Positions 25,530 to 34,548 of a DNA stretch of 64,000 nucleotides are shown here, in pieces. Each line of letters begins with the position of its first letter. Position 1 is the first letter of the stretch. A program made the translations under genes and the position numbers. The notes beneath the pieces are model-generated. The model made no database searches. It had not been told where the DNA came from and saw only the letters and a list, made by a program, of their open reading frames with translations. The DNA is from Dyella nitratireducens. Its GTDB lineage: Bacteria; Pseudomonadota; Gammaproteobacteria; Xanthomonadales; Rhodanobacteraceae. Location of the stretch: assembly GCF_014642835.1 (NCBI RefSeq), contig NZ_BMJA01000002.1, forward strand, positions 930,867 to 994,866, written 5' to 3'.

Positions 25530-27269
25530 TCAAGAACGCCAGGGCTTATGAACCGGCGTACCCTGATCCGGATCCAGGAACAGCTTGCGCGCATGCTCGT
25601 GATCGATGCGACGGTTGAAGTCGAACAGACTCATGATGCTGCCGGTGCTGGCATCGTTCGAGCCTTCGCCGATACGCTCGCCATGCAGCCAGTTGTCTTC
25701 GATGAAGCGCACCACCGAAGCCTGCGTGAGGCGTACATCACCGACATAGTTCTCACGCGCATACGGCGAGATGACCAGGAACGGAATACGCGTGCCCGGA
25801 CCGCAGCGGCCGTTGACTTTGCCACCGTTCACGCCCACGCCTTGCTTGGCATCCGGTCCATTGCAGATGCCGGGGCCGTTGAGCTGATCCGCACCAACCA
25901 CCGAGCCTTGAGGCGTGGTGCTGTCGAAGGACGAGGTGGTCGGTGAGGCGTAGCGGTGGTCGTACCAGCCATCCGAATCGTCATAGGTAATGATGACGGC
26001 GGTGTTCTTCCAGTCGGGCTGTTTCTGCAGGAAGTTCAGCACCTTCACGACGAAGGCCTGCTCGTCGAGCGGATCGGAATTGCCCGGGTGCGCATCGCCC
26101 ACGGCGGGAGCCTTGATATAGCTGACCGACGGGAAGTTGCCCGAGGAGACGGACTTGAAGAAATCCTGCACGTCGTACTCGTGGTGCACCGGCGTGGCGC
26201 CGCTGTCCTTGTCGTCGGTATAGCCGATCTCGTCCACGGAGGTTGGCCGCGCATGCGTCGGGTTCGAGGTGGTGGCGTAATACTGGAACCAGTTGTGATG
26301 CGGCACATAGTCCGTCTTGGCACCGCCGAGCACGCTCGAATAGGTGCTGCGGGCGCAACCGGTCGTGCCGTTGGCGTTGGTCGCCGCCAGATCGAAACCG
26401 CCCATGAAGCCACCCCAGGTGATGTGGTGGGCATTAAGCAGGTCGCCGATGTTCTTCGAGGTCATCACGACCGTGCTGGACGTCGACGAGCACATGTCAT
26501 AGGCCGGATCGGTATCGCCGATCAGGGTCAGGCCGCCCTGGCCATCGGGAACGGTCGAGGCCGAACCCAGCACCACCTTGGCGCCGTTGTTGGTGCCCGA
26601 CACCACTTCGATGGCGCCCGGCGTCGACGGACCATAAGTATCGGTATACGCGTTGTCGTCCATGGCAAAGTGCTGCGCGTAATTCCACATCGCCGTGACG
26701 GTGTTGCCGTCGAAATAACCCATCACCAGACCATGCGTGCCGAAAGCGCCGGTGCTGCTGACGGTGTTGTTGCCCGTGTACTCGGGGAAGAGATCGGCCT
26801 TGCCGTTGTCATAGGCCAGCTGTTCCGGCGTGTAGCTGTGGTTCTGGCCTTCGGTATTGGCCTGGGTACGGTCGAGGCGGAACGGGTTGACCGCATTGAC
26901 GCCATTGCCCGGGTTGAGCTTGTTGGGGTTCTGCGTCAGCAGCTCAGGCGTAAGTCCGTCGACTTGCGGTGTCCAGGGCTTGGCCTTGAACTCGGGTTCG
27001 CCGGGCGGGTTGGTGGCCACCGGATAGGTGCCGAAGTAGTGATCGAACGAGCGGTTTTCACCGAAGATCACCACCAGGTGCTTGATCGGTGTCGCAGTGG
27101 GAAGTTGATCCTGCGGCGAGCGCCAGGATCCAGGCCAGGAGGGGAAGTGCTGCGAGTAAGCCTGCTGGCTCGACGACGAGTCAACTTGGGCATAGGCGGC
27201 AAACGCGATGCTCATGGTAGCGATCGACGCAGGCAGCCATGCCTTTCGTAACGTGCGAAGACTGAACAT
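25530..27269 (-). CDS. secreted phosphoesterase family protein (acid phosphatase / phospholipase C-like)
   Basis: 579 residues from ATG 27269, with AGGAG seven bases upstream. Signal peptide to AYA (residue 27). HLVVIFGENRSFDHYFG (64-80) is the opening metal-binding motif of the phosphoesterase (PF04185) family, which includes AcpA acid phosphatases and bacterial phospholipase C. Later motifs AVIITYDDSDGWYDH and RIPFLVISPYAREN complete the alkaline-phosphatase-like core. It lacks the C-terminal repeats of the neighbouring phospholipase. Acid phosphatase versus phospholipase activity cannot be decided. Confidence 0.82.
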   Translation of the reverse strand: MFSLRTLRKAWLPASIATMSIAFAAYAQVDSSSSQQAYSQHFPSWPGSWRSPQDQLPTATPIKHLVVIFGENRSFDHYFGTYPVATNPPGEPEFKAKPWTPQVDGLTPELLTQNPNKLNPGNGVNAVNPFRLDRTQANTEGQNHSYTPEQLAYDNGKADLFPEYTGNNTVSSTGAFGTHGLVMGYFDGNTVTAMWNYAQHFAMDDNAYTDTYGPSTPGAIEVVSGTNNGAKVVLGSASTVPDGQGGLTLIGDTDPAYDMCSSTSSTVVMTSKNIGDLLNAHHITWGGFMGGFDLAATNANGTTGCARSTYSSVLGGAKTDYVPHHNWFQYYATTSNPTHARPTSVDEIGYTDDKDSGATPVHHEYDVQDFFKSVSSGNFPSVSYIKAPAVGDAHPGNSDPLDEQAFVVKVLNFLQKQPDWKNTAVIITYDDSDGWYDHRYASPTTSSFDSTTPQGSVVGADQLNGPGICNGPDAKQGVGVNGGKVNGRCGPGTRIPFLVISPYARENYVGDVRLTQASVVRFIEDNWLHGERIGEGSNDASTGSIMSLFDFNRRIDHEHARKLFLDPDQGTPVHKPWRS

Positions 27270-27435
27270 GTGAAAACTCCTGATATAGGTACAACGACAC
27301 AGGGCTGATATCAGACCAAGTTCAACGGATTCCCCCTTGCAGCCATGCCGAAGGCCGCGGCCCTGGCATCGCGGCTATTGAACTACTTGGATATGAAGGT
27401 TCCGGGACAATTGCCGGCCCACCATGCCGCTGAGC

Positions 27436-27507
27436 GTAGGTTGGGGTGCAAACCCCAACATCGAAGTCCATATGTATGGCGATGTTGGGGTTTGCACCCC
27501 AACCTAC
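27436..27507. repeat. Family A palindromic repeat (copy 4)
   Basis: Facing arms GTAGGTTGGGGTGCAAACCC... and ...GGTTTGCACCCCAACCTAC. Located between the two phosphoesterase genes, ending one base before the stop codon of the phospholipase gene at 27509. Confidence 0.85.
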
Positions 27508-27508
27508 G

Positions 27509-29605
27509 TCAGCCGGTCACCGAAGGGTTTCCCGTCTCCAGATGTCCGGTGTAACGGCGAATCCAGCTTGCATCGCCGCTGACCGTGATGGTGAAGTCGT
27601 ACCAGCCGTTGGTTTTTGCGACGGCGGCGAAATAAGTGTCGACCGTGGCACCGGCGGCGACGTTGTAAGTCCAAGGCCCATCCGTCGTGTAGTTGTTGGC
27701 GGTGATGGTGAAGGTGACCGATCCGCTGTCACCGTTGGTCAGCGCAAAGTAGATCGCCAGTTGTCCCGATACGGGATCGATGGCATACGACGAGGTAACG
27801 CTGCACGGCTTGCCCGCATCGTTGAGATTGCCGGCAAAACGGCGCAGGAAGCGATTGGGGCCGATCACGGTCAAGTCATATTCGCCGCTGCCATAACCCG
27901 TGCCGACGTTGAAGTAATCGCTGACCGATCCATTGCTGCCATTGGCGTAAGGCGCAACCGTGTATTGCCACGGGCCGCCGCTGCGGTAAGCATTGGCGTA
28001 AGCCGCCAGCGGCACCGCACGCGTGGCGACGGCACCGACGTTGAGCATCTCGATCCAGATCAGGATCTTCCCATTCGCGCCGTACTGGATCGAAGAGATA
28101 TTGGCATCCGGCTGGTAGGGAAGGGCGCGTGCGGTGCGCGTGCCAGACTCTTGCACCGGCAAACTGTTGGGCGCATTGCTAGCGGTGGGATTGGGCAGCG
28201 GATCACACGTGCCGGCGCGATTGATGATGGTGCTGGTGGCGGGCAGATTGGCTGGCAGGCCCGCAATCGGATTGGCGAAATCGAATGCACCGGTCAGGTC
28301 GCCGCTGACCTGGCGCCGCCATGCACTGATCGATGAGCAGATGGCCGGCGTGCCCAACGCGCTCGTCCATGTTTCCAGGAACCGGATCACCGAGGTGTGA
28401 TCGTAGATCTGCGAATCGACGACACCACCGCGAGTCCACGGCGAGCAGATCATCATCGGTACGCGAAAACCCATGCCGATCGGCTGCGCCTGGCCATTGA
28501 CGGTAATGAACTCGGCGGCGGTGCCGCTCGGCGGAACCGGCGGCGGCACGTGATCGAAGAATCCATCGTTCTCGTCGTAGTTGAGGATAAGCACGGTGGC
28601 GTTGAGCGTATCTGCGTTCGCCGCCAAGGCCTGCAGCACCAGGTTGATGAAATGCGCGCCGTTGTCCGGCGGCGCGTCGGGATGTTCCGAGTAATCCTGG
28701 CTGGCAACGATCCAGCTCACCTGCGGCAGCGTGCCGTTGAGCACGTCGTTCTGAATCGCCAAGGCAATATCGTTGGGTGTTGAACCGGTGGTGCTCGGCA
28801 CTGACGCCATGCCTTGCTGATACAGCGGGCTGGAAGTCGGTGCGTTCGCGAACTGGCTGAAAAAGGCCAGGCCGTTGTCGCCGAAATTGTCCGAGGCGTT
28901 CTGATATACCTTCCAACTCACGCCTGCGGACTGCAGTTCCTCGGCATAGGTCTCCCAGGTGAGACCGGATTCCGAACCGCCATCATAGGCCGGGCCACCG
29001 TTGTTTCCCGACGGATCGATCATGCCGCTCCATAGATACGTGCGATTCGGTCCGGTAGCGCTGAGAGTGGAGCAGAAATAGTGATCGCAGACGGTGTACG
29101 CATCGGCGAGCGCGTAGTGAAAGGGAATATCTTGCCGCGTGAGATGACCAAGCGTGCGCACCGTACCCTTGGCTGACACCCACGCATCCATCTTGCCGTT
29201 GTTCCACGCGGAATGCTGAGTCGACCACGTATGGTCGAGACTGCCATCGCACTGCGTGATCACTTCGCCGGTTTGCCCGGCAGCGGACGAGGTGGTGTCA
29301 AACGCCCACGGGTATTGGCGTGACAAACCATTGGGTTGATCGAACACCGAATAGCCGCCGGATAGCGTAATGCCGGCTTTGTCGGCAAAACCACGCACAC
29401 CTTGCAGCGTTCCGAAATAATGATCGAAGCTGCGATTCTCCTGCATGAGAATCACCACGTGCTTGATGTCGGTGATGGTGCCCGTACTTTCGGTGGAAGC
29501 AGCGCGCGCTGGCCTGATGGTTCCGCCCAGTGCATATCCGGTGGCGCCAAGTGCGGCGGCTTTGATCGACAACGCAAGAAACTTACGGCGATTCATCTCG
29601 ACCAT
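27509..29605 (-). CDS. phospholipase C, phosphocholine-specific type, Tat-exported
   Basis: 698 residues. MNRRKFLALSIKAAAL at the N-terminus is a twin-arginine signal. HVVILMQENRSFDHYFG (49-65) and the central ATVLILNYDENDGFFDHVPPP match phosphocholine-preferring phospholipase C (PlcH/PlcN type). Two tandem C-terminal domains of the DUF756 type follow (about residues 480-590 and 600-690; repeated TV..NxY...PWTY and WYDFTI). The start with GAGG five bases upstream is ATG 29605. It releases phosphocholine from lipids outside the cytoplasm. Confidence 0.9.
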   Translation of the reverse strand: MVEMNRRKFLALSIKAAALGATGYALGGTIRPARAASTESTGTITDIKHVVILMQENRSFDHYFGTLQGVRGFADKAGITLSGGYSVFDQPNGLSRQYPWAFDTTSSAAGQTGEVITQCDGSLDHTWSTQHSAWNNGKMDAWVSAKGTVRTLGHLTRQDIPFHYALADAYTVCDHYFCSTLSATGPNRTYLWSGMIDPSGNNGGPAYDGGSESGLTWETYAEELQSAGVSWKVYQNASDNFGDNGLAFFSQFANAPTSSPLYQQGMASVPSTTGSTPNDIALAIQNDVLNGTLPQVSWIVASQDYSEHPDAPPDNGAHFINLVLQALAANADTLNATVLILNYDENDGFFDHVPPPVPPSGTAAEFITVNGQAQPIGMGFRVPMMICSPWTRGGVVDSQIYDHTSVIRFLETWTSALGTPAICSSISAWRRQVSGDLTGAFDFANPIAGLPANLPATSTIINRAGTCDPLPNPTASNAPNSLPVQESGTRTARALPYQPDANISSIQYGANGKILIWIEMLNVGAVATRAVPLAAYANAYRSGGPWQYTVAPYANGSNGSVSDYFNVGTGYGSGEYDLTVIGPNRFLRRFAGNLNDAGKPCSVTSSYAIDPVSGQLAIYFALTNGDSGSVTFTITANNYTTDGPWTYNVAAGATVDTYFAAVAKTNGWYDFTITVSGDASWIRRYTGHLETGNPSVTG

Positions 29606-29971
29606 GGGAGCCTCACGCCTGGTTGGGTTGTTCGATCAACGATAGGTGTTCTGTATGCCGATTTTGTGACGTGGATTGGATAGGTTGTGCGCGATGGCGA
29701 TGTTGTTTTTTTCACGTGCGTTGCACGTGCTATGTGCAATGTGGGTTGTTCGCGCTCTTCTTGATGGATGCGTCGTAGTTGCCATGGAAGTTGCCTGGTT
29801 TAACGGCGATCTTTCAGGTTGCCTCACCGTCATTCCGGCGAAGGCCGGAATCCATCGCCGGTACGAAGCATGGATTCCGGCCTTCGCCGGAATGACGATA
29901 AGGCAAGACTGGCTTTTGGCGGCGAATGACGCTTGTCGACATCTCGGCGTATGTATCCTGCCGATGTCGAT
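29606..29971. other. Intergenic region with family B repeat
   Basis: 366 bp between the phospholipase start and the LysR stop. It contains a short family B pair (29822-29904) and presumably the phospholipase promoter in the AT-rich part (29640-29740). No gene is supported. Confidence 0.5.
29822..29904. repeat. Family B short REP-like pair
   Basis: CCTCACCGTCATTCCGGCGA... facing ...CGCCGGAATGACGATAAGG, with internal CATCGCCGGTACGAAGCATG. Same class as 37459-37541. Confidence 0.85.
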
Positions 29972-30928
29972 TCATGGATTCGGCGTCAAGCCTTCCACAT
30001 GCCGAACAACATCATTCTTGCGCGCCTCGCTGATGACGAATTCAACAAACGTCGACACGCGGCGAGGCAGATTCTTCCTGGCGGGATAGTAAATGCAAAT
30101 GTCGCTTCGCCGAGCCGATAGATGCGGAAGTACTTGCTTCAACTTGCCGGAAGCGATCAGCGGATACGCGTGATGTGCGCCGATCAGCGTGATGCCGCAA
30201 CCGGTGGCGGCAAGTTCGGCCTGGGCTTCCGTGTCGGTGACGATCAATCGCGAGCGCGGTTGAATAACGTGCTCTTTGCCCTGTTCGTGCAATTTCCATG
30301 TTTCGATTCGGCCCGTGGTGGGCGAGCGAAACACGATGAGCTGGTGATCTTCCATGCCCTCGATGGATGAAACCTTGCCATGGCGCCTGAGGTAGGCGGG
30401 TGAGGCGCAGAGGATAAGCGTCAAAGGAGCAAGGTGGCGTGCGATGACGCTGGATTCCGTCTCATGCCTTTGCCCGATCGCGCAATCGAAACCTTCGGAA
30501 ATGAGGTCGACATGCCGGTTTTCGAAATGCAGGTCGAGCGTTATGTCAGGAAAACGCTCGCGGAACCGAACCAACGAAGGAAGCAGCACGGTTCGGCTGA
30601 AAGCAATAGGCAGCGAAACCTTCACGGTTCCCTTGGGGCGGCCTTCGTCGGATGAAAGCGTTGCGATGGCATCTTCGATCTGTTGTGCGGGTTGTTGTAT
30701 CAGCGCGTATAGACGCTGCCCTTCCTCAGTAATCGAAAGCTGCCGCGTTGTGCGTTGGAACAGACGGCAGCCAAGTACGTCTTCAAGCGCGCCGATTTGT
30801 TTGCTGACGGCGCCAGGCGTGATGCTCAGCAAACGAGCCGCGGCAGAAAAGTTGCCGAGCTCATAGACGAGCGTAAACATTTTTAGGGCCTTGAGAAGGT
30901 CGATGGAGTCATTGCTGGAGGTGTTCAT
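29972..30928 (-). CDS. LysR-family transcriptional regulator
   Basis: 318 residues. N-terminal winged helix (about 8-67) with NFSAAARLLSITPGAVSKQIGALE, then a type 2 periplasmic-binding-like effector domain from about 95. The sequence style (VKVSLPIAFSRTVLLPSLVRF, DLISEGFDCAIG) is that of LysR regulators of the DmlR/YafC/AaeR group. It is divergent from the small monooxygenase gene at 31149 (220 bp apart), the usual position for its target. The effector is unknown. Confidence 0.9.
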   Translation of the reverse strand: MNTSSNDSIDLLKALKMFTLVYELGNFSAAARLLSITPGAVSKQIGALEDVLGCRLFQRTTRQLSITEEGQRLYALIQQPAQQIEDAIATLSSDEGRPKGTVKVSLPIAFSRTVLLPSLVRFRERFPDITLDLHFENRHVDLISEGFDCAIGQRHETESSVIARHLAPLTLILCASPAYLRRHGKVSSIEGMEDHQLIVFRSPTTGRIETWKLHEQGKEHVIQPRSRLIVTDTEAQAELAATGCGITLIGAHHAYPLIASGKLKQVLPHLSARRSDICIYYPARKNLPRRVSTFVEFVISEARKNDVVRHVEGLTPNP

Positions 30929-31148
30929 TTGTTCCTCTGACTCACAACTGTTTCAACGTTGGCTAGCATAGACGAGGAGAGTCACCACAGTGAGAATTGG
31001 CACGGTAACAGCTTCTTGTCGATGAAAACGGTGGCCGTTCGGCCGATGTGCGCAAGTCTGCTTCTCTCCCGCAGGGAAAGAACTTTTTCGGAAAACTGTG
31101 TGTCGAACATCGCACGTTAGATGATGCGCGCTGGATCAGGAGCAAGCG

Positions 31149-31463
31149 ATGGTTGTCGAATACATTCGTTACAAGATTCCGTCCAAAGATATCCAAGCGT
31201 TCGAAACGGATTATGGCGTTGCTGCGGAAGCCCTTGAAGTATCGGATCATTGCGGGGGCTATGAGCTGTCCCGGTGCCTGGACGAGCCCGGTCGATACGT
31301 CTTGCGCATCGAGTGGGACTCCGTCGACGGGCATATGCAGGGCTTTCGAAACAGCGATGCGTTCCGCAGGTTCTTTTCCGCCATAAAGCCGTATGTCAGC
31401 CAGATCGAAGAAATGCAGCACTACGAGCTTACGTCCGTGAAGTCGGCTTCGCCGACGGCCTGA
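31149..31463 (+). CDS. antibiotic biosynthesis monooxygenase (ABM) domain protein
   Basis: 104 residues, AGGAG six bases before ATG. A single ferredoxin-like ABM domain: VEYIRYKIPSKDIQAFETDY, then GYELSRCLDEPGRYVLRIEWDSVDGHMQGFR and FRRFFSAIKPYV. Members are small dimeric cofactor-free oxygenases or haem-degrading enzymes. The WDSVDGH and SDAF elements fit. It probably responds to the divergent LysR regulator. The substrate cannot be predicted. Confidence 0.75.
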   Translation: MVVEYIRYKIPSKDIQAFETDYGVAAEALEVSDHCGGYELSRCLDEPGRYVLRIEWDSVDGHMQGFRNSDAFRRFFSAIKPYVSQIEEMQHYELTSVKSASPTA

Positions 31464-31474
31464 CGTATTACGCG

Positions 31475-31816
31475 ATGCATCTTTTCATGCGCGTGGGCAA
31501 CGTAACACGGTGTAAGGAAGTCTGGCTGATGATGGCTGCCAATGACCATGATCTGGAAGCATGGTTGCTTGCGTTGCCGGCCTATTTATCCGCAGCGGGT
31601 AGCGCAGTCCCTGGCGCCGGCCAGGATATGAAGAAACGGTGCGAGCGTATTTGGATCTTGGCCTCGCGCATCGAACCCGACATGCGATGCGTGCTGGATT
31701 GGTGGCAGAACGATGCACTGGTGGCGCTTGAAGGGCTCACGCCGCGGGAAGCCCTGGAAAACGGGCAGGGCGACAAGCTCGAAAAGTATTTGATCGACAT
31801 CCTTGCGGACTGTTGA
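31475..31816 (+). CDS. hypothetical protein, C-terminus like DUF2384/MbcA-type
   Basis: About 113 residues from ATG 31475 (or 31487), starting 12 bp after the ABM gene, with no clear ribosome binding site. It is alpha-helical and rich in Trp and Cys. The C-terminal DALVALEGLTPREALENGQGDKLEKYL resembles the end of DUF2384 (MbcA/ParS-type) proteins, where a G-x-x-x-P-x-x-A-L motif is conserved; the match is weak. No toxin partner of the RES type is adjacent. I do not assign a function. Confidence 0.45.
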   Translation: MHLFMRVGNVTRCKEVWLMMAANDHDLEAWLLALPAYLSAAGSAVPGAGQDMKKRCERIWILASRIEPDMRCVLDWWQNDALVALEGLTPREALENGQGDKLEKYLIDILADC

Positions 31817-32017
31817 TGGTTAGTGCCTGTCTCGACGCGCGCCCATGATGCGGCCTCGGATCGACAGTCGGGCAGCGTGGCAATGGGTTTGCGCCGGATC
31901 AGCGATACGGCAGGGCGCAAACGACATCCAACGGCTGCCCCTCTTAACTCATTGATAAATATGACAGTCGACTTGCGTGGCTTCAGGGCTTCCGCAGGCG
32001 GCCGATATTCCTGTCAT

Positions 32018-33103
32018 ATGAGCCAGCTCACCCGTACCCCCGTTCCATCCAACCTCTTTGGTGCATTGGCCGCCACCATTGCCCACGCCCATACGCTGGA
32101 GGCGCTGGCCCGGCCACTGCTCGAACTCCTGCAGACGGTCACGGGGATGGAGTCGACGTATCTGACCAAACTGGACGAGCCCGAGGGTGTCCTTCGCGTT
32201 CTATACGCCCGCAACACCCATCGCCTGACCATTCCAGAAGGTTTGTCGACGCCCTGGGCGGGCACCCTTAGCAAACGTGCCTTGGATCAAGGCCGGTTCC
32301 ATATGGATGACGTCGGGAGTTATTGGGCAGATTGCGAGGTCGCTCGATCGCTGGGGATAGTTGCCTATGCGAGCGCCCCGGTCCGCGAAAAAGGCGGCGA
32401 GCTTTTCGGCACCTTGTGCGCCGCCAGCAACGAGCGCAGGCCGCTCTCTGAAACGGCGGTCCATGGCTTGGCGTTGTTCGCCCAATTGATCAGTCAGCAG
32501 GTTGACCGGGAGCGATTGCTTGCCGCCTTGCAGCAGGCCAACAGCTCGCTGGCCGCGATGGCGTTGACCGATGCGGTAACGCAGTTGCCCAATCGGCGGG
32601 CCTTGCTGGAGGACATGCAGCGGCGCCTTGTATCGCATCAAAACGATCAGGCGTTGATCGTGGCCTTTATCGACCTGGATAACTTCAAGCCGATCAATGA
32701 CCGGCACGGGCACGAGGCTGGTGACCAGTTCCTGCAGACGGTGGCGAAGCGGCTTCGACGGATGCTGCGCGACAGCGACATGGCTGCACGCATTGCCGGC
32801 GACGAATTTGCCGTACTGGCCGTGGAGCAGCGTGCGAAAGCCAACGAAGCCGCGGCCGCGTTATCCCGGCGATTGGAGGGTGCCACACGGGGCCGCTTCA
32901 AGCTGGATACCGCGCTTGTCGACTACGACGGCGCGAGCGTCGGCGTCGTTGTGGCCGAGCCGGGTTGCTTCAGTGCCCAAGCGCTGCTGGACAAAGCCGA
33001 TGCGGCGATGGACGCCATCAAACGGTCACGGAAGCGCAATGCGTCGTCATCGGTGCCGGTTGGTAAAATTGTTGCCCGCTACGAATGGCCCGTCATCGAG
33101 TGA
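32018..33103 (+). CDS. GAF-GGDEF (diguanylate cyclase-like) protein with AGDEF site
   Basis: 361 residues from ATG 32018 (MSQLTRTP); upstream in-frame sequence looks non-coding. GAF sensor domain at about residues 25-165, a short coiled linker (ERLLAALQQANSSLAAMA), then a GGDEF domain at about 178-345 (DAVTQLPNRRALLEDM, FIDLDNFKPINDRHGHEAGD). The active-site loop is AGDEF (260-264) in place of GGDEF. Several AGDEF enzymes are active, so c-di-GMP synthesis is possible. No RxxD inhibitory site is evident. It is probably cytoplasmic. Confidence 0.85.
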   Translation: MSQLTRTPVPSNLFGALAATIAHAHTLEALARPLLELLQTVTGMESTYLTKLDEPEGVLRVLYARNTHRLTIPEGLSTPWAGTLSKRALDQGRFHMDDVGSYWADCEVARSLGIVAYASAPVREKGGELFGTLCAASNERRPLSETAVHGLALFAQLISQQVDRERLLAALQQANSSLAAMALTDAVTQLPNRRALLEDMQRRLVSHQNDQALIVAFIDLDNFKPINDRHGHEAGDQFLQTVAKRLRRMLRDSDMAARIAGDEFAVLAVEQRAKANEAAAALSRRLEGATRGRFKLDTALVDYDGASVGVVVAEPGCFSAQALLDKADAAMDAIKRSRKRNASSSVPVGKIVARYEWPVIE

Positions 33104-33388
33104 CATCATTTCGCAGGATTCGGCTGGCCTGAAATAACCCGCTCTTTGTCCCTTGCGGACATTCCTATATCCTTTTCGTTCAAGCAGTCTTAGAGAGGGG
33201 CAAAAGCCTCGAGAATTATTTCATTCGTGTGACGCATGGAAGGTCCTCTTCGATGAGGCATGACGCAAAACCTTCCTTGCCTCGAATAGAAAACTCACAC
33301 GGAAGCACATCATCTCAATGCCCAGGGCGGTAAAGTACCTGCGGTATTTAGTCGGCTGGTAAAGCCCGACACATCAAGGGGAATTTGG

Positions 33389-34516
33389 ATGTTCAAAGAC
33401 TCATTGCGGGCGCGCCTGTTATTGCCCGTGCTGGCTTTAGTTCTGGCGTCGGTCGTTGCGACGGTTATTGCATTGGCCTGGGTTGAGGCCAATCGCGTCC
33501 GCGTTGAAGCGCAAAACGCGATTGAGAATCAGAGTCGCGGGTTGCTCAGCATTTTCAGCGTCACGCATTCCATCATGTTGGATCGCGTACGCAGCTCCAT
33601 GCACTTGCTGCGCCAGGAAACCGACGATCAGGGTACTCCCGGCGTGGGTCAGCCCATTACCGTGGATGGCCGTCAGGTCAATGATTTGCTATTTGGCGGC
33701 AAGCCGCAGGGCAATCAGTTCCAGATCGTCGACAGCGTAACGGCCATCATGGGTGGTACGGCCACGCTGTTTACCGCAGCCGGCAATGACTTTGTTCGTG
33801 TAACCACCAATGTGAAGAAGGACAACGGTGACCGTGCCGTGGGCACCATGCTTGACCCGAATGGTCAGGTGATCGGGGAGATCCGCAAGGGCCTCAGCTT
33901 TTACGGTGTCGTGGATATTCTTGGCTCGCCGTACGTGACGGGTTATGAGCCCATCTATGATGGCAATCACGACAAGCCGATCGGCATCTGGTACGTGGGC
34001 TACAAGACGGACCTGGATGCCCTCAGCAAAGTCGTCAGCAACAGCCGCGTGCTGGATTCCGGCTTTATCGCCATGCTCGACAGCAAGGGCAAGCTGCGCT
34101 TCCACTCCAATGAGGGCGCCGCCGCCGACCCGGCGTTCATCAACAAAATCATCCAGGAACAGCCATCCGACTGGACGGTGCAAAAGCGCGACGTTCCCAA
34201 CTGGGGTTTCACCCTGGTAGCGGCTTACCCGAACAGTGACATCGACAGCGCCATCATCCGCCAAACGATCTGGATCAGCCTGATCGGCGTGGTGATCTGT
34301 CTGCTGTTGCTGGGCTTGCAGTACGTGCTGATTGAGAGCCGCGTGCTGCGGCCGATCAAGCGCCTGACCGAGGTGGCCGACGCGTTGAGCATGGGCAAGA
34401 TGAATAACGTCATCGAAGAGGTCAAACTCAAGGATGAGATCGGCACGTTAGCCAAGGCCATTGCGCGTTTGGCCAACAGTGTTCGATTGGCTATGGATCG
34501 GCTTAGCAAGCGCTGA
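33389..34516 (+). CDS. Cache-HAMP membrane sensor lacking an output domain
   Basis: 375 residues. Membrane helix at 9-30, a periplasmic Cache_3/Cache_2-type sensor (about 40-285; SVTAIMGGTATLFT, GSPYVTGYEPIYD, PIGIWYVGYKT), a second helix near 290-312, then one HAMP domain (RVLRPIKRLTEVADALSMGKM...) ending at 375. No methyl-accepting, kinase or GGDEF module follows. AAGGGG precedes the ATG. The next gene, 32 bp on, may be its partner. It looks like a chemoreceptor-type sensor stripped of signalling output. Confidence 0.75.
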   Translation: MFKDSLRARLLLPVLALVLASVVATVIALAWVEANRVRVEAQNAIENQSRGLLSIFSVTHSIMLDRVRSSMHLLRQETDDQGTPGVGQPITVDGRQVNDLLFGGKPQGNQFQIVDSVTAIMGGTATLFTAAGNDFVRVTTNVKKDNGDRAVGTMLDPNGQVIGEIRKGLSFYGVVDILGSPYVTGYEPIYDGNHDKPIGIWYVGYKTDLDALSKVVSNSRVLDSGFIAMLDSKGKLRFHSNEGAAADPAFINKIIQEQPSDWTVQKRDVPNWGFTLVAAYPNSDIDSAIIRQTIWISLIGVVICLLLLGLQYVLIESRVLRPIKRLTEVADALSMGKMNNVIEEVKLKDEIGTLAKAIARLANSVRLAMDRLSKR

Positions 34517-34548
34517 GCTATATTTCCTGAACTTTACGGGAAACGAAG

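Noticed and set aside
33104-33388. c-di-GMP riboswitch upstream of the Cache-HAMP gene
   Set aside because: GC-rich hairpin GTCGG...CCGAC and an AGGGGCAAAAGCCT hairpin are present, but the conserved GEMM core was not found, so it is not called.
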